From Synechococcus sp. UW140 (lineage in GTDB: Bacteria > Cyanobacteriota > Cyanobacteriia > PCC-6307 > Cyanobiaceae), in assembly GCF_900474295.1 (NCBI RefSeq), contig NZ_UCOB01000023.1, positions 124,001 to 188,000 of the forward strand: a stretch of 64,000 nt of DNA, read 5' to 3'. Under the pieces are notes generated by a model. The model was not told where the DNA came from. It searched no databases and was given only the letters and a program-made list of their open reading frames with translations. A program made the position numbers and the translations under genes. Shown here in pieces: positions 16,055-24,320 of this stretch. The first letter of the stretch is position 1, and each line of letters begins with the position of its first letter.

Positions 16055-16260
16055 CTCAGGAAGTTCTCATCAATGTCTCCCCCATTTGGGGGGTGTGGAA
16101 GATGGTGGGCGGGGAGATGATTGATTGACGGGGCGAGAGGCTCACAACTCACGGCAAAGCAATGCATTCACACCCATCAAAAGCATCTCTCCATAAGAGA
16201 ATTAGGAGAACCCCCAATTTCTGGGGGCAAGGCTTTGGGGCTCTTGGTGAGACTGGTCCT

Positions 16261-17412
16261 ATGACTTGCCAGCAAACCAACAGCAACCAACGTGTGCTCT
16301 ATTTTGATCAGATCAGGGCACTAATGATTGCGCTAGTCATTGCCGTCCATGTTCCAATAGCATTTTCCGATAGCGGTTGGGGCTGGTTTGGCGTACAGAT
16401 TCCCAGCGGGGGGTCTGCTGATCCTTTCTTTGCAGTTGCATGCGGTTTGTTTTTCTATTTCTGCAATACATTCTTCATGTACATGTTATTTCTGCTTTCG
16501 GGATACTTCGTCCCGCGTTCGGTGCATAAGAAAGGCATTGCACGTTACCTAAAAGATCGATTCCTGCGAATTGGTATTCCCTTCTTATTTGGTCTGCTGT
16601 TGATCAACAATGCCTCGTATCTTGTTGGGAGGCTCTCCCCGGCCAGTCCTTTAGCGGAACTGCCTTGGAACGACATGCCCTTTAACCGAGTATCAGTGCT
16701 GTGGTTTTTGGTCGTTTTGTTCGTCTTCGATTTGCTCTATTGCTCCTGGGTTGCGCTGCGAGGAGATCGTTTCGCTGTAGACACATCAGTTCCTACGCCC
16801 CAGCTGCGCTCTTGGCTCATCAGTGCCGTTGCGCTAGGGATCCTTGAAGTCGTCATGGTCACACGCACCGACCTCTGGTCTGCTTTGAGAAGTTCACCGT
16901 TAGATGGCCTGGGTTTCCAAGGCATGCATATTTTTACTTATAGCTTTTTATTTTTTCTTGGCTGCAAGGCATCGTTGCATCGCTGGCTGGAGCGGCTTGA
17001 CACCCATTTGGTTCTGCGGTGGTTCCGCTTCTCCGTCGCTTTGGCTCTCGGCCTTCTGGCAATTTCGCTTGTGCTGACCTTCAACGGCAGCATGTCAACT
17101 GAGATTGGCAAGCTCTCACTTCTGATGGCTCTCCTCTATCCCTTCATTGGTTGGGGAGTGATCGCCTATCTGTTGCTTTGGTTTCAACGTAATGAGAATC
17201 GCTGCGGGCAGTGGTTGGCTACAGCGGGAGTCGACAGCTTTGGGGCATACATCATCCACCCACTGGTGCTTGTGGTGGTGCTAGAAGCCATTGGTTTTAT
17301 CGGTCTCAATCATTGGCTGATTGCACTCATTGCATCAGCTCTTGGAATCACGATCTCATTTGGAATCAGCCATCAACTCAGACGGATTCCACCTGTCGCC
17401 AGAATCATCTAG
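16261..17412 (+). CDS. Acyltransferase-3 family membrane protein
   Basis: The ATG at 16261 (MTCQQTNSNQRVLYFDQIRA) gives the normal N terminus of acyltransferase-3 proteins: Y-x-D-x-I/L-R-A followed by a first helix ending in H (ALVIAVHVPIAF). About ten hydrophobic segments follow, with the conserved basic loop RYLKDRFLRIGIPFLFG near residue 100. These enzymes O-acylate sugars or lipids at the inner membrane. The acceptor here is unknown. The frame is open 33 codons upstream, but that part is not protein-like. Confidence 0.78.
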   Translation: MTCQQTNSNQRVLYFDQIRALMIALVIAVHVPIAFSDSGWGWFGVQIPSGGSADPFFAVACGLFFYFCNTFFMYMLFLLSGYFVPRSVHKKGIARYLKDRFLRIGIPFLFGLLLINNASYLVGRLSPASPLAELPWNDMPFNRVSVLWFLVVLFVFDLLYCSWVALRGDRFAVDTSVPTPQLRSWLISAVALGILEVVMVTRTDLWSALRSSPLDGLGFQGMHIFTYSFLFFLGCKASLHRWLERLDTHLVLRWFRFSVALALGLLAISLVLTFNGSMSTEIGKLSLLMALLYPFIGWGVIAYLLLWFQRNENRCGQWLATAGVDSFGAYIIHPLVLVVVLEAIGFIGLNHWLIALIASALGITISFGISHQLRRIPPVARII

Positions 17413-17711
17413 TTCACAAATCACCTGTTTTTAACATGTCATTTTCTGCTCCTGCTTCGCAGTCAATGGGGGAGTTTTGTGGACACAGGGTGGCACTCAG
17501 ATCAGATGCTGCTTCTCGGTCTGGTTCCGAAGAGGACTGGGCAGTTTGTTCGAACGGATCAGCGGGTTCTAAGGAGCTCCGTCCGTTCTGGGTGGCATCC
17601 GAGCTGCCGTTGCTGTGAGCCTGAACGGTGCCGGTGGAAAACATTCCGTGAACTGACGAGCCCCTCGATGGGTCTTGCAAAGACTTGAAGTCGAGGTTCA
17701 GTTATTGCGCC

Positions 17712-18827
17712 ATGCTCGCTCGGAGAACACTTCAGCTCGCATGCCTACTCGGCATCAGTTTGTTGGGGTGTGCCATCAGCCCCGCCATTGCCTGCACTAG
17801 CTTCATGCTGCAAGGCAATGACGGCGGCAGGGTGTATGGCCGCACCATGGAGTGGGGCCAACCACTCAACAGCGAGGCGTTGCTGATTCAACGCGGCACA
17901 TCCTTACGAGGGGTGGGGGCATCGGGGCAACAAGGCACCGGTCTGGCATGGACCAGTCGCTATGCCGTGGTCGGACTCAATGCCGTTGGCGTCGATGACA
18001 TCGTCGTTGATGGCATGAACGAACGCGGTATGGCTGGCGGACTGCTGAATTTCGCCGGTTATGCCCAGTTTCAAGACGTTCCGTCTGGCCAACAGAATCG
18101 ATCCATCGCTAGTTGGCAGTTGCTCACTTATGTGTTGAGCAACTTCGAGTCGATCGCCGAGGTGAAGCAGGCGCTCCCCAACATCCTGGTGAACGGATCG
18201 GTGCTGCAAGCCTTCGGCGGCCCGGTGCCGATTCACATGACCCTGCACGACAGCTCAGGTCAGAGCCTGTCGGTGGAATACATCAAGGGTGAGCTCCATA
18301 TGCTGGATAACCCAACGGGGGTTTACACCAACAACCCTCCCTTGCCGTATCACCTGGCTGCTGCCGGTAACTACGCCAACCTCAGCGCCAACCCTCCTGC
18401 TGTGATGCGCATCAATGGGCAGACGTTGCCGCCTGCAAGTTCAGGCGTCGGCTTGCATGGCTTGCCGGGTGATTTTTTGTCGACATCGCGTTTTATCCGC
18501 GCACTGATTCTCAGTCACAACGCGCCCACGGATTTGAGCTCAGCCCAGCAAGTAGGCACGGCGTTTCATCTGCTTGGCCAGTTTAATTTGCCGCCTGGAA
18601 GCATCGTCCTTCCTCCTGGTGGTGCGTTTGGTGGTGGGAGTTCCAAAGCCAGCTATGAGATCACCGAATGGAGCGTTGTTGCTGATCAGAAGAATGGCAC
18701 CTACTCGATCAAAACGTTCGAGAATCCCGATCTACGCCAATTGCGTTTCGCCGACCTGCCGCTCTCCGGAGGCGAGATCAAGCTGATGCCTTTGACACAA
18801 CAGCAATCGATTACCGAACTGCGTTGA
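17712..18827 (+). CDS. Choloylglycine-hydrolase/penicillin-V-acylase family Ntn amidohydrolase
   Basis: A signal peptide (LACLLGISLLGCAISPAIA) ends directly before Cys28 of CTSFMLQ. Cys28 would therefore become the N-terminal nucleophile after cleavage. Family residues follow in order: GRTMEWG (Arg near the active site), VVDGMNERGMAGGLL, and TNNPPLPYHL, equivalent to the conserved TNxPxFxxQ/H segment. This family hydrolyses linear amides, including penicillin V, bile salts and acyl-homoserine lactones in some members. A periplasmic amidase is the expected role; the substrate is open. A TTG at 17685 would extend the start by nine residues. Length is typical. Confidence 0.86.
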   Translation: MLARRTLQLACLLGISLLGCAISPAIACTSFMLQGNDGGRVYGRTMEWGQPLNSEALLIQRGTSLRGVGASGQQGTGLAWTSRYAVVGLNAVGVDDIVVDGMNERGMAGGLLNFAGYAQFQDVPSGQQNRSIASWQLLTYVLSNFESIAEVKQALPNILVNGSVLQAFGGPVPIHMTLHDSSGQSLSVEYIKGELHMLDNPTGVYTNNPPLPYHLAAAGNYANLSANPPAVMRINGQTLPPASSGVGLHGLPGDFLSTSRFIRALILSHNAPTDLSSAQQVGTAFHLLGQFNLPPGSIVLPPGGAFGGGSSKASYEITEWSVVADQKNGTYSIKTFENPDLRQLRFADLPLSGGEIKLMPLTQQQSITELR

Positions 18828-19088
18828 TGAGGAGGCCTCGGCGTTGGTGCATTCGATGCAGAGGTCAATTTGAGCTCTGATTGACTAGTGAGCCTGGTTC
18901 GATTGAAAAGTTTGGCCCACCTGCCAGTGTTAGAAGTCTGAGTGACTGATTACCTCGCTGGCTGGTTGAGCTTATAAAGATTAAGAGCGAAGCAGGCTGC
19001 GCAAAAGCTGACTGCAAGCACGATGAGGTCCTCGGTGGTCATGTCGCCTTGAAACAGATGATCTGATCCTATTGCTAAGAAGTGTAAA
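18828..19088. other. Intergenic region without visible gene
   Basis: No open frame or hairpin stands out between the amidohydrolase stop and the DUF2256 relic. It forms the left part of an apparently decayed interval that extends to 19473. Confidence 0.4.
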
Positions 19089-19298
19089 GTGCGTGCAAGG
19101 TCGTCGCCCCCCGGGGCAGGCCCGGCCTGCGGGCGGGCATTTCAGTGGCGTTGCCAATGGAAGAAGGTGTGGGAGGAGGTGCGCTACTGCTTCGAACGAC
19201 GCCGAAGAAGGAGTTGTAGGAGGTGGAACCGCCTCAAGTGGGAGCAGAGCAGATGTATTGCTTGCAGTGGTTCGGATGGAGGACTAGGGATTTGTTGA
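19089..19298 (+). pseudogene. DUF2256 relic with missing zinc-ligand cysteines
   Basis: The frame contains CGRAFQWRCQWKKVWEEVRY followed by CFERRRRR. This closely follows the DUF2256 pattern CxxCGRPFxWRKKWxxxWxEVxYCSxRC. Two of the four expected Cys are lost: the first of the CxxC pair reads Ala, and the last Cys of YCSxRC reads Arg. The sequence ends after 70 codons with unrelated C-terminal residues. Functional family members are small zinc-binding proteins often found beside photolyase/cryptochrome genes. The upstream part is unusually GC-rich. A decayed copy is the simplest reading. Confidence 0.5.
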
Positions 19299-19473
19299 TG
19301 ACCTGGAGCTGCTGAATTGCAAGGGTGTACGAATCCGCCTGGCCTGTCAGGACTTCGCCTATGTCCTGGATCAGGGCTGGCAAGCACTTATTGGTGCAAC
19401 CTCATGTTCAATCATTTGAAGCAAGGTGAGCATCTGCTTAAGCGATGCGGTTAATAAATAGACCCCGCCACTT
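19299..19473. other. Short coding-like fragment without start
   Basis: A plus-strand frame from 19288 to the TGA at 19417-19419 reads DDLELLNCKGVRIRLACQDF and YVLDQGWQALIGA. It is protein-like but has no start codon after an upstream TAG. It is probably the remnant of another small gene. Confidence 0.25.
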
Positions 19474-19632
19474 TTACTCAGATTCTTGCCAAAGGTAAGT
19501 AATCATGCACTTGGTTACGCATGTTTTGTCTTCGAGATCGCACTCAGTAATGCACTCGAAGTAGCTGTCTACTGACTGCCATCTCTCGACTATGGATGTG
19601 GCGTTGTGTTCGTTCTTGAATGTATCTCTCAT
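19474..19632 (-). CDS. Small Cys-rich protein (52 aa)
   Basis: From ATG 19632 the peptide has a helical start, then YFECITECDLEDKTCVTKCM. The paired CxxxC motifs are eight residues apart, a pattern suited to a helical hairpin held by disulfides or to metal binding. Short CxxxC...CxxxC proteins of this kind are common in marine Synechococcus, to my recollection, but I cannot name a family. No signal peptide is seen. Isolated, with no close neighbour on its strand. Confidence 0.6.
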   Translation of the reverse strand: MRDTFKNEHNATSIVERWQSVDSYFECITECDLEDKTCVTKCMITYLWQESE

Positions 19633-19759
19633 TGGTAATCCTCCTGCGCTCCTCAAACACTATGCCGAATATTTAATAGGGTCAAACGCTGTATTGAGCT
19701 GGGTGAAGTGCCTAAGTACTTTTTACCAGGCGCGAATAAAAATGGCTTCGTCTAGGTGC

Positions 19760-20005
19760 TCAGCTCAAGGTGCTGCATTTCCAGTTCATTGCGAGCAAGG
19801 CTGAACCCAGCATCAGCACAGATCCTCCAGCGACCCCCGCCGTGAAGGCGAGCAGCGATTTAATGGTGGCAAGGGTCGTCTTGGTCGATGCCGTCAACAT
19901 CGACTGGGCTTTGGCGAAAGCTCGTGCTCCTTTCTGTGCAAGTGCAGGACGATCTCTAGTGAAGACCTGCTGAGCGAGGTCCGCCGGGCGCTGAGCCGAG
20001 CTCAA
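19760..20005 (-). CDS. Small membrane protein (81 aa)
   Basis: A polar, Ala/Arg-rich N-terminal half (PALAQKGARAFAKAQSML) is followed by one membrane helix (LLAFTAGVAGGSVLMLGSALLAMNW) and a short tail. The gene has one clear topology and no competing frame. It is divergent from the flavoprotein gene. The start (MSSAQRPADL at 20005) is not supported by a strong ribosome site, so a shorter form is possible. No family recognised. Confidence 0.48.
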   Translation of the reverse strand: MSSAQRPADLAQQVFTRDRPALAQKGARAFAKAQSMLTASTKTTLATIKSLLAFTAGVAGGSVLMLGSALLAMNWKCSTLS

Positions 20006-20115
20006 GCGTCCTAGATTTTCAGAAGAGCTGCACGCTGTGGATCCCAGTAGGTCTCAGGCCGGCATTGCGTTCCCCACGATTCGCTTGGACATAACTCCGT
20101 GGCCCTTGGCGCTTC

Positions 20116-21252
20116 ATGACCGTTGTTCCTGATTCATCGCACCTAGACGTTGATCTTGCTGTGATCGGAGCTGGTCTTGCCGGCACTGGTCTTGCTGCTT
20201 CGCTTCGCCAGCGCGGTTTTGACGGCACAATTCTGCTGTTAGAGGCTGGTCGTGGTCCGGGTGGTCGAGCAGCGTCGCGGCGTCGACGTGATGATTCGCT
20301 TTGGCGGCTTGATCATGGAGCACCTTGTTTCAGCTTCAGCCAACCACCGCAGGGTCTTCTTGCTGAACTCTGGAATCCTCTGATGGAGAAGGGAATTGTT
20401 CAGCCCGATCGAGGTCTTGTTGTTGGCTTGAGTGCGGCGGGTTCCATTGTCGATCCACCCGATCATCCACTGCTTCAGGGCCCACGTTTTCGTGGTGTGC
20501 CAACCATGGCATCGGTGCCAGAAGCGTTGCTGAAGGCTGCAGGCTCAAAAACGCAAGGGGCGTTTGGAGAACGAATTAGCAGCCTGCGCAGGGAAGACGG
20601 ATGGTGGTGTCTCTCAGGTCAGCGTCGGGCACGTTCTCTCGTGGTCACTGGAAATCTTCTGGCCCATCCCCGTTCCCTGGCGATGTTGGGTTGGCGCGAT
20701 GTTCCTTTGCGTTCGGCAGTTCCGTTGCATGTGGATCCCTGCTTCGATGCTGCACTCGAGCAAATTAGTGAGATGCGTGCATCGGTACGTTGGAATTTGA
20801 TGCTCGAATTGCCTCGCTGTTCCGATCATCTACCTCGGCAAATTTGGTTGACACCTGAAGCTCAAGCAAAATTTGGCATCGAACGGATTGTTCTTCATCG
20901 TCAGCAAGATCACAGGCTGGGCTTAGTCGTCCACGGCTTGGACGACGGATCCCCAATTACGCCAGCGAGCCAGCCTGGTTTGTTGGTGGAGCAAGAATCA
21001 CGCCAACGGAAGGCTTTGACGGAGCTGTTGCTGCCTTGGCCCGAGTTGGCTCAATCACTTGCCCTGGCCCGTTGCTTAGGCGTGATGCGTTGGGGAGCGT
21101 CTCAGCCCCTGGATGCCCCCCTAGCCAACTCCCTTCAATGGTGCGAGTCCAGCGCAGTTGGTTTTTGTGGAGATTGGATTGCCGGCCCAGGCTTTGGCAT
21201 GGCTGAAGGGGCTCTTCAAAGTGCGGTTGATCTTGCCACCGAACTGATCTAA
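20116..21252 (+). CDS. FAD-dependent amine-oxidase/renalase-like oxidoreductase
   Basis: The N terminus has the dinucleotide-binding fold: DLAVIGAGLAGTGLAASLRQ, then LLLEAGRGPGGRAASRR, in which the GGRA/S segment is typical of the amine-oxidase/renalase family. The C terminus has the second FAD contact, VGFCGDWIAGPGFGMAEGAL. The middle domain is divergent. Proteins of this type oxidise amines or dihydronicotinamide isomers; the substrate here is not readable. The start at ATG 20116 is well placed. Length of 378 residues is slightly longer than typical renalase. Confidence 0.82.
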   Translation: MTVVPDSSHLDVDLAVIGAGLAGTGLAASLRQRGFDGTILLLEAGRGPGGRAASRRRRDDSLWRLDHGAPCFSFSQPPQGLLAELWNPLMEKGIVQPDRGLVVGLSAAGSIVDPPDHPLLQGPRFRGVPTMASVPEALLKAAGSKTQGAFGERISSLRREDGWWCLSGQRRARSLVVTGNLLAHPRSLAMLGWRDVPLRSAVPLHVDPCFDAALEQISEMRASVRWNLMLELPRCSDHLPRQIWLTPEAQAKFGIERIVLHRQQDHRLGLVVHGLDDGSPITPASQPGLLVEQESRQRKALTELLLPWPELAQSLALARCLGVMRWGASQPLDAPLANSLQWCESSAVGFCGDWIAGPGFGMAEGALQSAVDLATELI

Positions 21253-21408
21253 ATGAGGCAGTATCGCTGAGGGATTGATCACAACAAGCTCAGAGTGGAT
21301 TGCTGGCAATGGCGAATGCTCCATCGATGCATCAAAAAGTGCAGAGCATCTGATGTATGTGGCCCATTGCAATGTTATGATTTGACTGATTTTTAGCACA
21401 GATGCGCA

Positions 21409-21651
21409 ATGGAGTTTACGCTTGTAATCCTTAATCGATATGTTTCTGCTTATCCGCAGATGGAATGGACTGAATGGAAAGACAGTAATAGGAAGAAAAT
21501 GAAAAGTGAAGGAGACAATTGGTCGAAGGCAACTTTGGCTGGTAATGATATTTGGGACTGCCTCAATAGTCATAAGATCGACTCCCGTCATCTTGTGCAA
21601 TGGAAGCCAGCCGTCGATACGCTGTATCGAGTCAGCCTTCCAAGTCAGTAG
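21409..21651 (+). CDS. Possible small protein (80 aa), uncertain
   Basis: The frame starts MEFTLVILNRYVSAYPQMEW and is rich in Trp, Lys and Asn, with no membrane segment. It has protein-like composition but no recognisable family, no strong ribosome site and no partner gene. The region is richer in AT than the flanks. It could be a recently acquired or decaying gene. Confidence 0.32.
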   Translation: MEFTLVILNRYVSAYPQMEWTEWKDSNRKKMKSEGDNWSKATLAGNDIWDCLNSHKIDSRHLVQWKPAVDTLYRVSLPSQ

Positions 21652-22243
21652 TAGAGGCTGGGGTCTTCATCGCTTTGAATCTGTTTCCGAGGCCTAAGTT
21701 GTTCACAGGTTTAGGTGTCTCCTGCCGTGGAGTGAACCGCAGGAATGTGATGCCTGGGCGGCATGACGAGTTGTCTCGGCGATGAGTTTATAGAGAAAGC
21801 TTGGTAAGCCAATGCTTCACTTTAGGGAAGATGGCTATTCTTCCCTGCTTGAATAGGCGTGATCTCGCTGATCCATTAACTCTGCAACACGTTGCTTGAT
21901 GGCGTTGAGGCGGTGGCCTGTAGTTGAGCTTGACTTCGCGTTTCAGTATTTCGCATTGTGATTTGCGATTCAGAGCCGCTTGTCTGCTCTGTCGATGACG
22001 ACTAGTGACCTTTTTGGCTGTCGATACTTGTCAAGAGCGCTGATCAAAAGGGCTGGATTGAAACCTTTTGCTTGTATTTTTCTGATTGTTGCGCAATCAA
22101 ATTGCTGCCAATAGGGCGGCCTTGCAATTATCGCCCGCGCGAGTCCAGGAGGCTAAGTATTATTGCTCTATCAAAGTTTTATGTGCTTTTGGTGGTTTGT
22201 TGTTGAATCTCGCCTAAAAAGGTAGTCGAGTACGGGAGTTTTG
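21652..22243. other. AT-rich interval without supported gene
   Basis: Both strands are interrupted by frequent stops. I see no tRNA-like cloverleaf, terminator or repeat. It precedes the micropeptide pair at 22244-22585. Confidence 0.4.
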
Positions 22244-22327
22244 ATGAGCTTTTCGCTTACAACCATCCTGATTGGTGCTGCAACGTATCTTTTTATGCAC
22301 ATCATTTTGTCGCCCTTGCTTTCTTGA
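22244..22327 (+). CDS. 27-aa membrane micropeptide, paralogue A
   Basis: ATG 22244 follows GGGAG by about 5 bases and opens a 27-codon frame: MSFSLTTILIGAATYLF, then a His, hydrophobic residues and LSPLLS. It would be a single membrane helix. A second frame on the opposite strand at 22502-22585 encodes a peptide of exactly the same length with 11 identical positions (MSFSxTTI, Gly11, Tyr15, Pro24, Leu26). The codons differ mainly at third positions, so protein selection is likely. Such peptides are missed by length cut-offs. Function unknown; small subunits of membrane complexes are a reasonable comparison. Confidence 0.6.
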   Translation: MSFSLTTILIGAATYLFMHIILSPLLS

Positions 22328-22501
22328 GTCGGGCCAGTCTCTCTTTGCTTGGATATTGCTCAATGGCTTGATGCGTCTAGGGTCGCCACTTTCCCTGAAT
22401 GCAGGCCAGAAAATGCTTCCTGGTTTCACCCCGTTCACGCTGGCTTGGAGGTCTGAGTTCCAGGTTGATCTCGCCTCTTCGCCTTGTCCTGATGGCGGGA
22501 G

Positions 22502-22585
22502 TCAGCGCAGTACCGGGCCGAATAAGGCCAGGAAGTACATGTAGATCACCGTACCTGCGGCGATCGTAGTTATTGAGAAGCTCAT
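22502..22585 (-). CDS. 27-aa membrane micropeptide, paralogue B
   Basis: The minus-strand frame from ATG 22585 reads MSFSITTIAAGTVIYMYF and ends ALFGPVLR, then TGA. It aligns without gaps to the peptide at 22244-22327 with 11 of 27 identities and many conservative changes. It is a single predicted membrane helix with a basic last residue. The two genes converge, 174 bases apart. No strong ribosome site is visible. The paralogy is the main evidence that both are real. Confidence 0.58.
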   Translation of the reverse strand: MSFSITTIAAGTVIYMYFLALFGPVLR

Positions 22586-23003
22586 TAGATTGACGTGATT
22601 ACTAATAACGTATTGATCACGAATTTGAGTTGGCGTTGCTTGTGATACCAAAATCTTTGATGGAGTAGGAATACTCAAGCGGCATGTTTCATGCCTGCAA
22701 CGTTTTGGTCAACGATCAGCGTTGCCTGGCTGTAGGGCAGATTGCTCAGCCATCCTGGCTTGCAGGGCGCTGATCGATGCGTGGCTGCTTCTCCCCCCCC
22801 TGTCCCACTGGTTGGCTCGGATGGTCTTGGCTTCAAAGCAAGCAGAGACGGTTTTGCTCCAGGGCATGATTCCCGGCTGGAAGGTCGTTTGGCCTCTGTT
22901 GTCGTCCGAGCAGTTTCAGGATTTCTACAGGAAACAAGTGTGAAGCTGGGGTCACGCCATCCCTGCACTAATACCTAGGTTTAAATCACCAGGCGGTCCC
23001 GCG
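22586..23003. other. Intergenic region with one doubtful ORF
   Basis: A plus-strand frame ending at 22943 reads LLQGMIPGWKVVWPLLSSEQ near its end and is mildly protein-like from ATG 22821, but there is no ribosome site and no family match. A run of eight C at about 22794 is notable. Otherwise nothing is seen. Confidence 0.3.
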
Positions 23004-23171
23004 ATGAACTCTTCTCAGCTCTCAAGCCTCAAATGGGAAGAGAATGGCGAGATGTCTGCCCAAGATACCTGGAATCTCGTTCGCCAGCTCAGCAAAACCG
23101 AAGACCACGACAGGGCTTCGAACCTGCTTCAACTGTCCTCGAAGCACAGACACGCCAATTTGGAGCGTTGA
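23004..23171 (+). CDS. LSSLKW-type small protein, copy 1 (55 aa)
   Basis: ATG 23004 opens MNSSQLSSLKWEENGEMSAQ and a 55-residue helical, charged protein. It shares LSSLKWxExGxxSxxDTxxL and downstream spacing with the protein at 63272, so the two are paralogues. It is shorter than usual annotation limits. The same frame stays open for 38 codons beyond the TGA at 23169, with protein-like sequence, so a longer ancestral form is possible. No membrane segment; function unknown. Confidence 0.62.
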   Translation: MNSSQLSSLKWEENGEMSAQDTWNLVRQLSKTEDHDRASNLLQLSSKHRHANLER

Positions 23172-23702
23172 ACGTCACGCCAGTGGCGTAAGCGTCGTGG
23201 CAACCCTTGGGCAGAGTCACTGACCTTGACAGAGGCCCTTCAAGCAAGCAAGGGTCCTCAGGTCTCTGAAACAGCAAAGGTCTCGTGACCGAGACCAGAG
23301 TCGCCCTATTGGCGTCTTGCTCTTACTTGCGTTTGCCAATTCGCGTGGCACTTGGATGCAGCGGGCAGGCCAAAGCATGGAATGGGGCGTGTGTTCCATC
23401 ACAGATCACGCTTCCCATCGGATGAGCATTTGAGCTGTCGAATTTCATTGAGTTGACTGCAGCATCACCGTTCTAAAGCGGCTGGTGGCATTGATGTGGA
23501 AAGCACCGCTTCTGCTTGGGATCGCTTCGCCTTTGGCCCGGCTTGGGGCGTGAGCATCTGCACAATTGGATCCTGGGTAAGAGGCCATGGCTGCCCAGTC
23601 CACTTCTATTCCGGTGAATCCGGAAATGATTCGATCCTTTTTCTCTCCTTGGCTGCCTGCTTCGCCTGCTGTGGTCATGGTGAAAGCAGCGGCGTGGCTG
23701 TG
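23172..23702. other. Intergenic interval with coding-like fragments
   Basis: The frame of the preceding gene continues to a TGA at 23286 (RQWRKRRGNPWAESLTLTEA). An overlapping plus frame around 23300-23430 reads GVLLLLAFANSRGTWMQRAG. Neither has a start or a known family. I regard the interval as decayed or untranslated DNA. Confidence 0.3.
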
Positions 23703-23948
23703 ATGAACACCGTGCTGAATCACCAACAACTGAGTCGTACCCCTTTGCTGTGTGGTGTGGTGTCGGTGATGGCGGCCACAGCCCTGGGCTGTGGCACCGC
23801 CGTCGGTTCCTTTGTGATGCTTGACGCTGTTTGGTCAGATCCTGCCCGTGCTGCAGAACCGACGGTGTTGGTGCTCATGTTGGCGACATCCGCATTTCGG
23901 GAAAAGGCTTGCCGTGAGAGAGCAGCTCAGGAGGTGGATCCGGTGTGA
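23703..23948 (+). CDS. Small membrane protein (81 aa)
   Basis: ATG 23703 (MNTVLNHQQLSRTPLLCGVV) begins a protein with one long or two short membrane segments (VSVMAATALGCGTAVGSFVML and EPTVLVLMLATSAF). A basic-acidic tail ends EVDPV. The frame upstream is open but not protein-like. It is followed 30 bases later by another small gene in the same direction. No family recognised. Confidence 0.5.
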   Translation: MNTVLNHQQLSRTPLLCGVVSVMAATALGCGTAVGSFVMLDAVWSDPARAAEPTVLVLMLATSAFREKACRERAAQEVDPV

Positions 23949-23978
23949 TGGTTTGTTCGTAATTGGAGGCTTGTTCTG

Positions 23979-24227
23979 ATGACTGGAATGCGGCAATACC
24001 AGGGTCGTTACTCTCCCGGCTGCGGTGCCCGTGTTCGTGAGCGCACGCTTGTGGCTGACCTGCAAGGAGACGAAGCCATGCAGCACGCTTTCGAGGGCTA
24101 TGCACCCCAAAGGCCAGCCGTTGCATCTGCAGCATTAGCCCGACCGGAAAGCCCTGCCTCCAGCCAAGGGTTGTGGGCTGTGATCACACGAGTGGTTCGT
24201 TGGCTACGCAGCTTGCTCAGGCTTTAG
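23979..24227 (+). CDS. Small basic protein (82 aa)
   Basis: The frame starts MTGMRQYQGRYSPGCGARVR and ends with an amphipathic basic helix (WAVITRVVRWLRSLLRL). That helix could bind membrane or nucleic acid. The middle is Ala/Pro-rich and probably unstructured. It follows the 81-residue membrane protein gene and may be cotranscribed. No family recognised. Confidence 0.48.
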   Translation: MTGMRQYQGRYSPGCGARVRERTLVADLQGDEAMQHAFEGYAPQRPAVASAALARPESPASSQGLWAVITRVVRWLRSLLRL

Positions 24228-24320
24228 CAACCGGTCAGTTTTGTTCTCTACTGAGACCAGTCGAGCGGCTGGTCATGCCAGAGCGGCAAGGGCGGCACGA
24301 TGGCCAGCTCCTGTCTTTCA

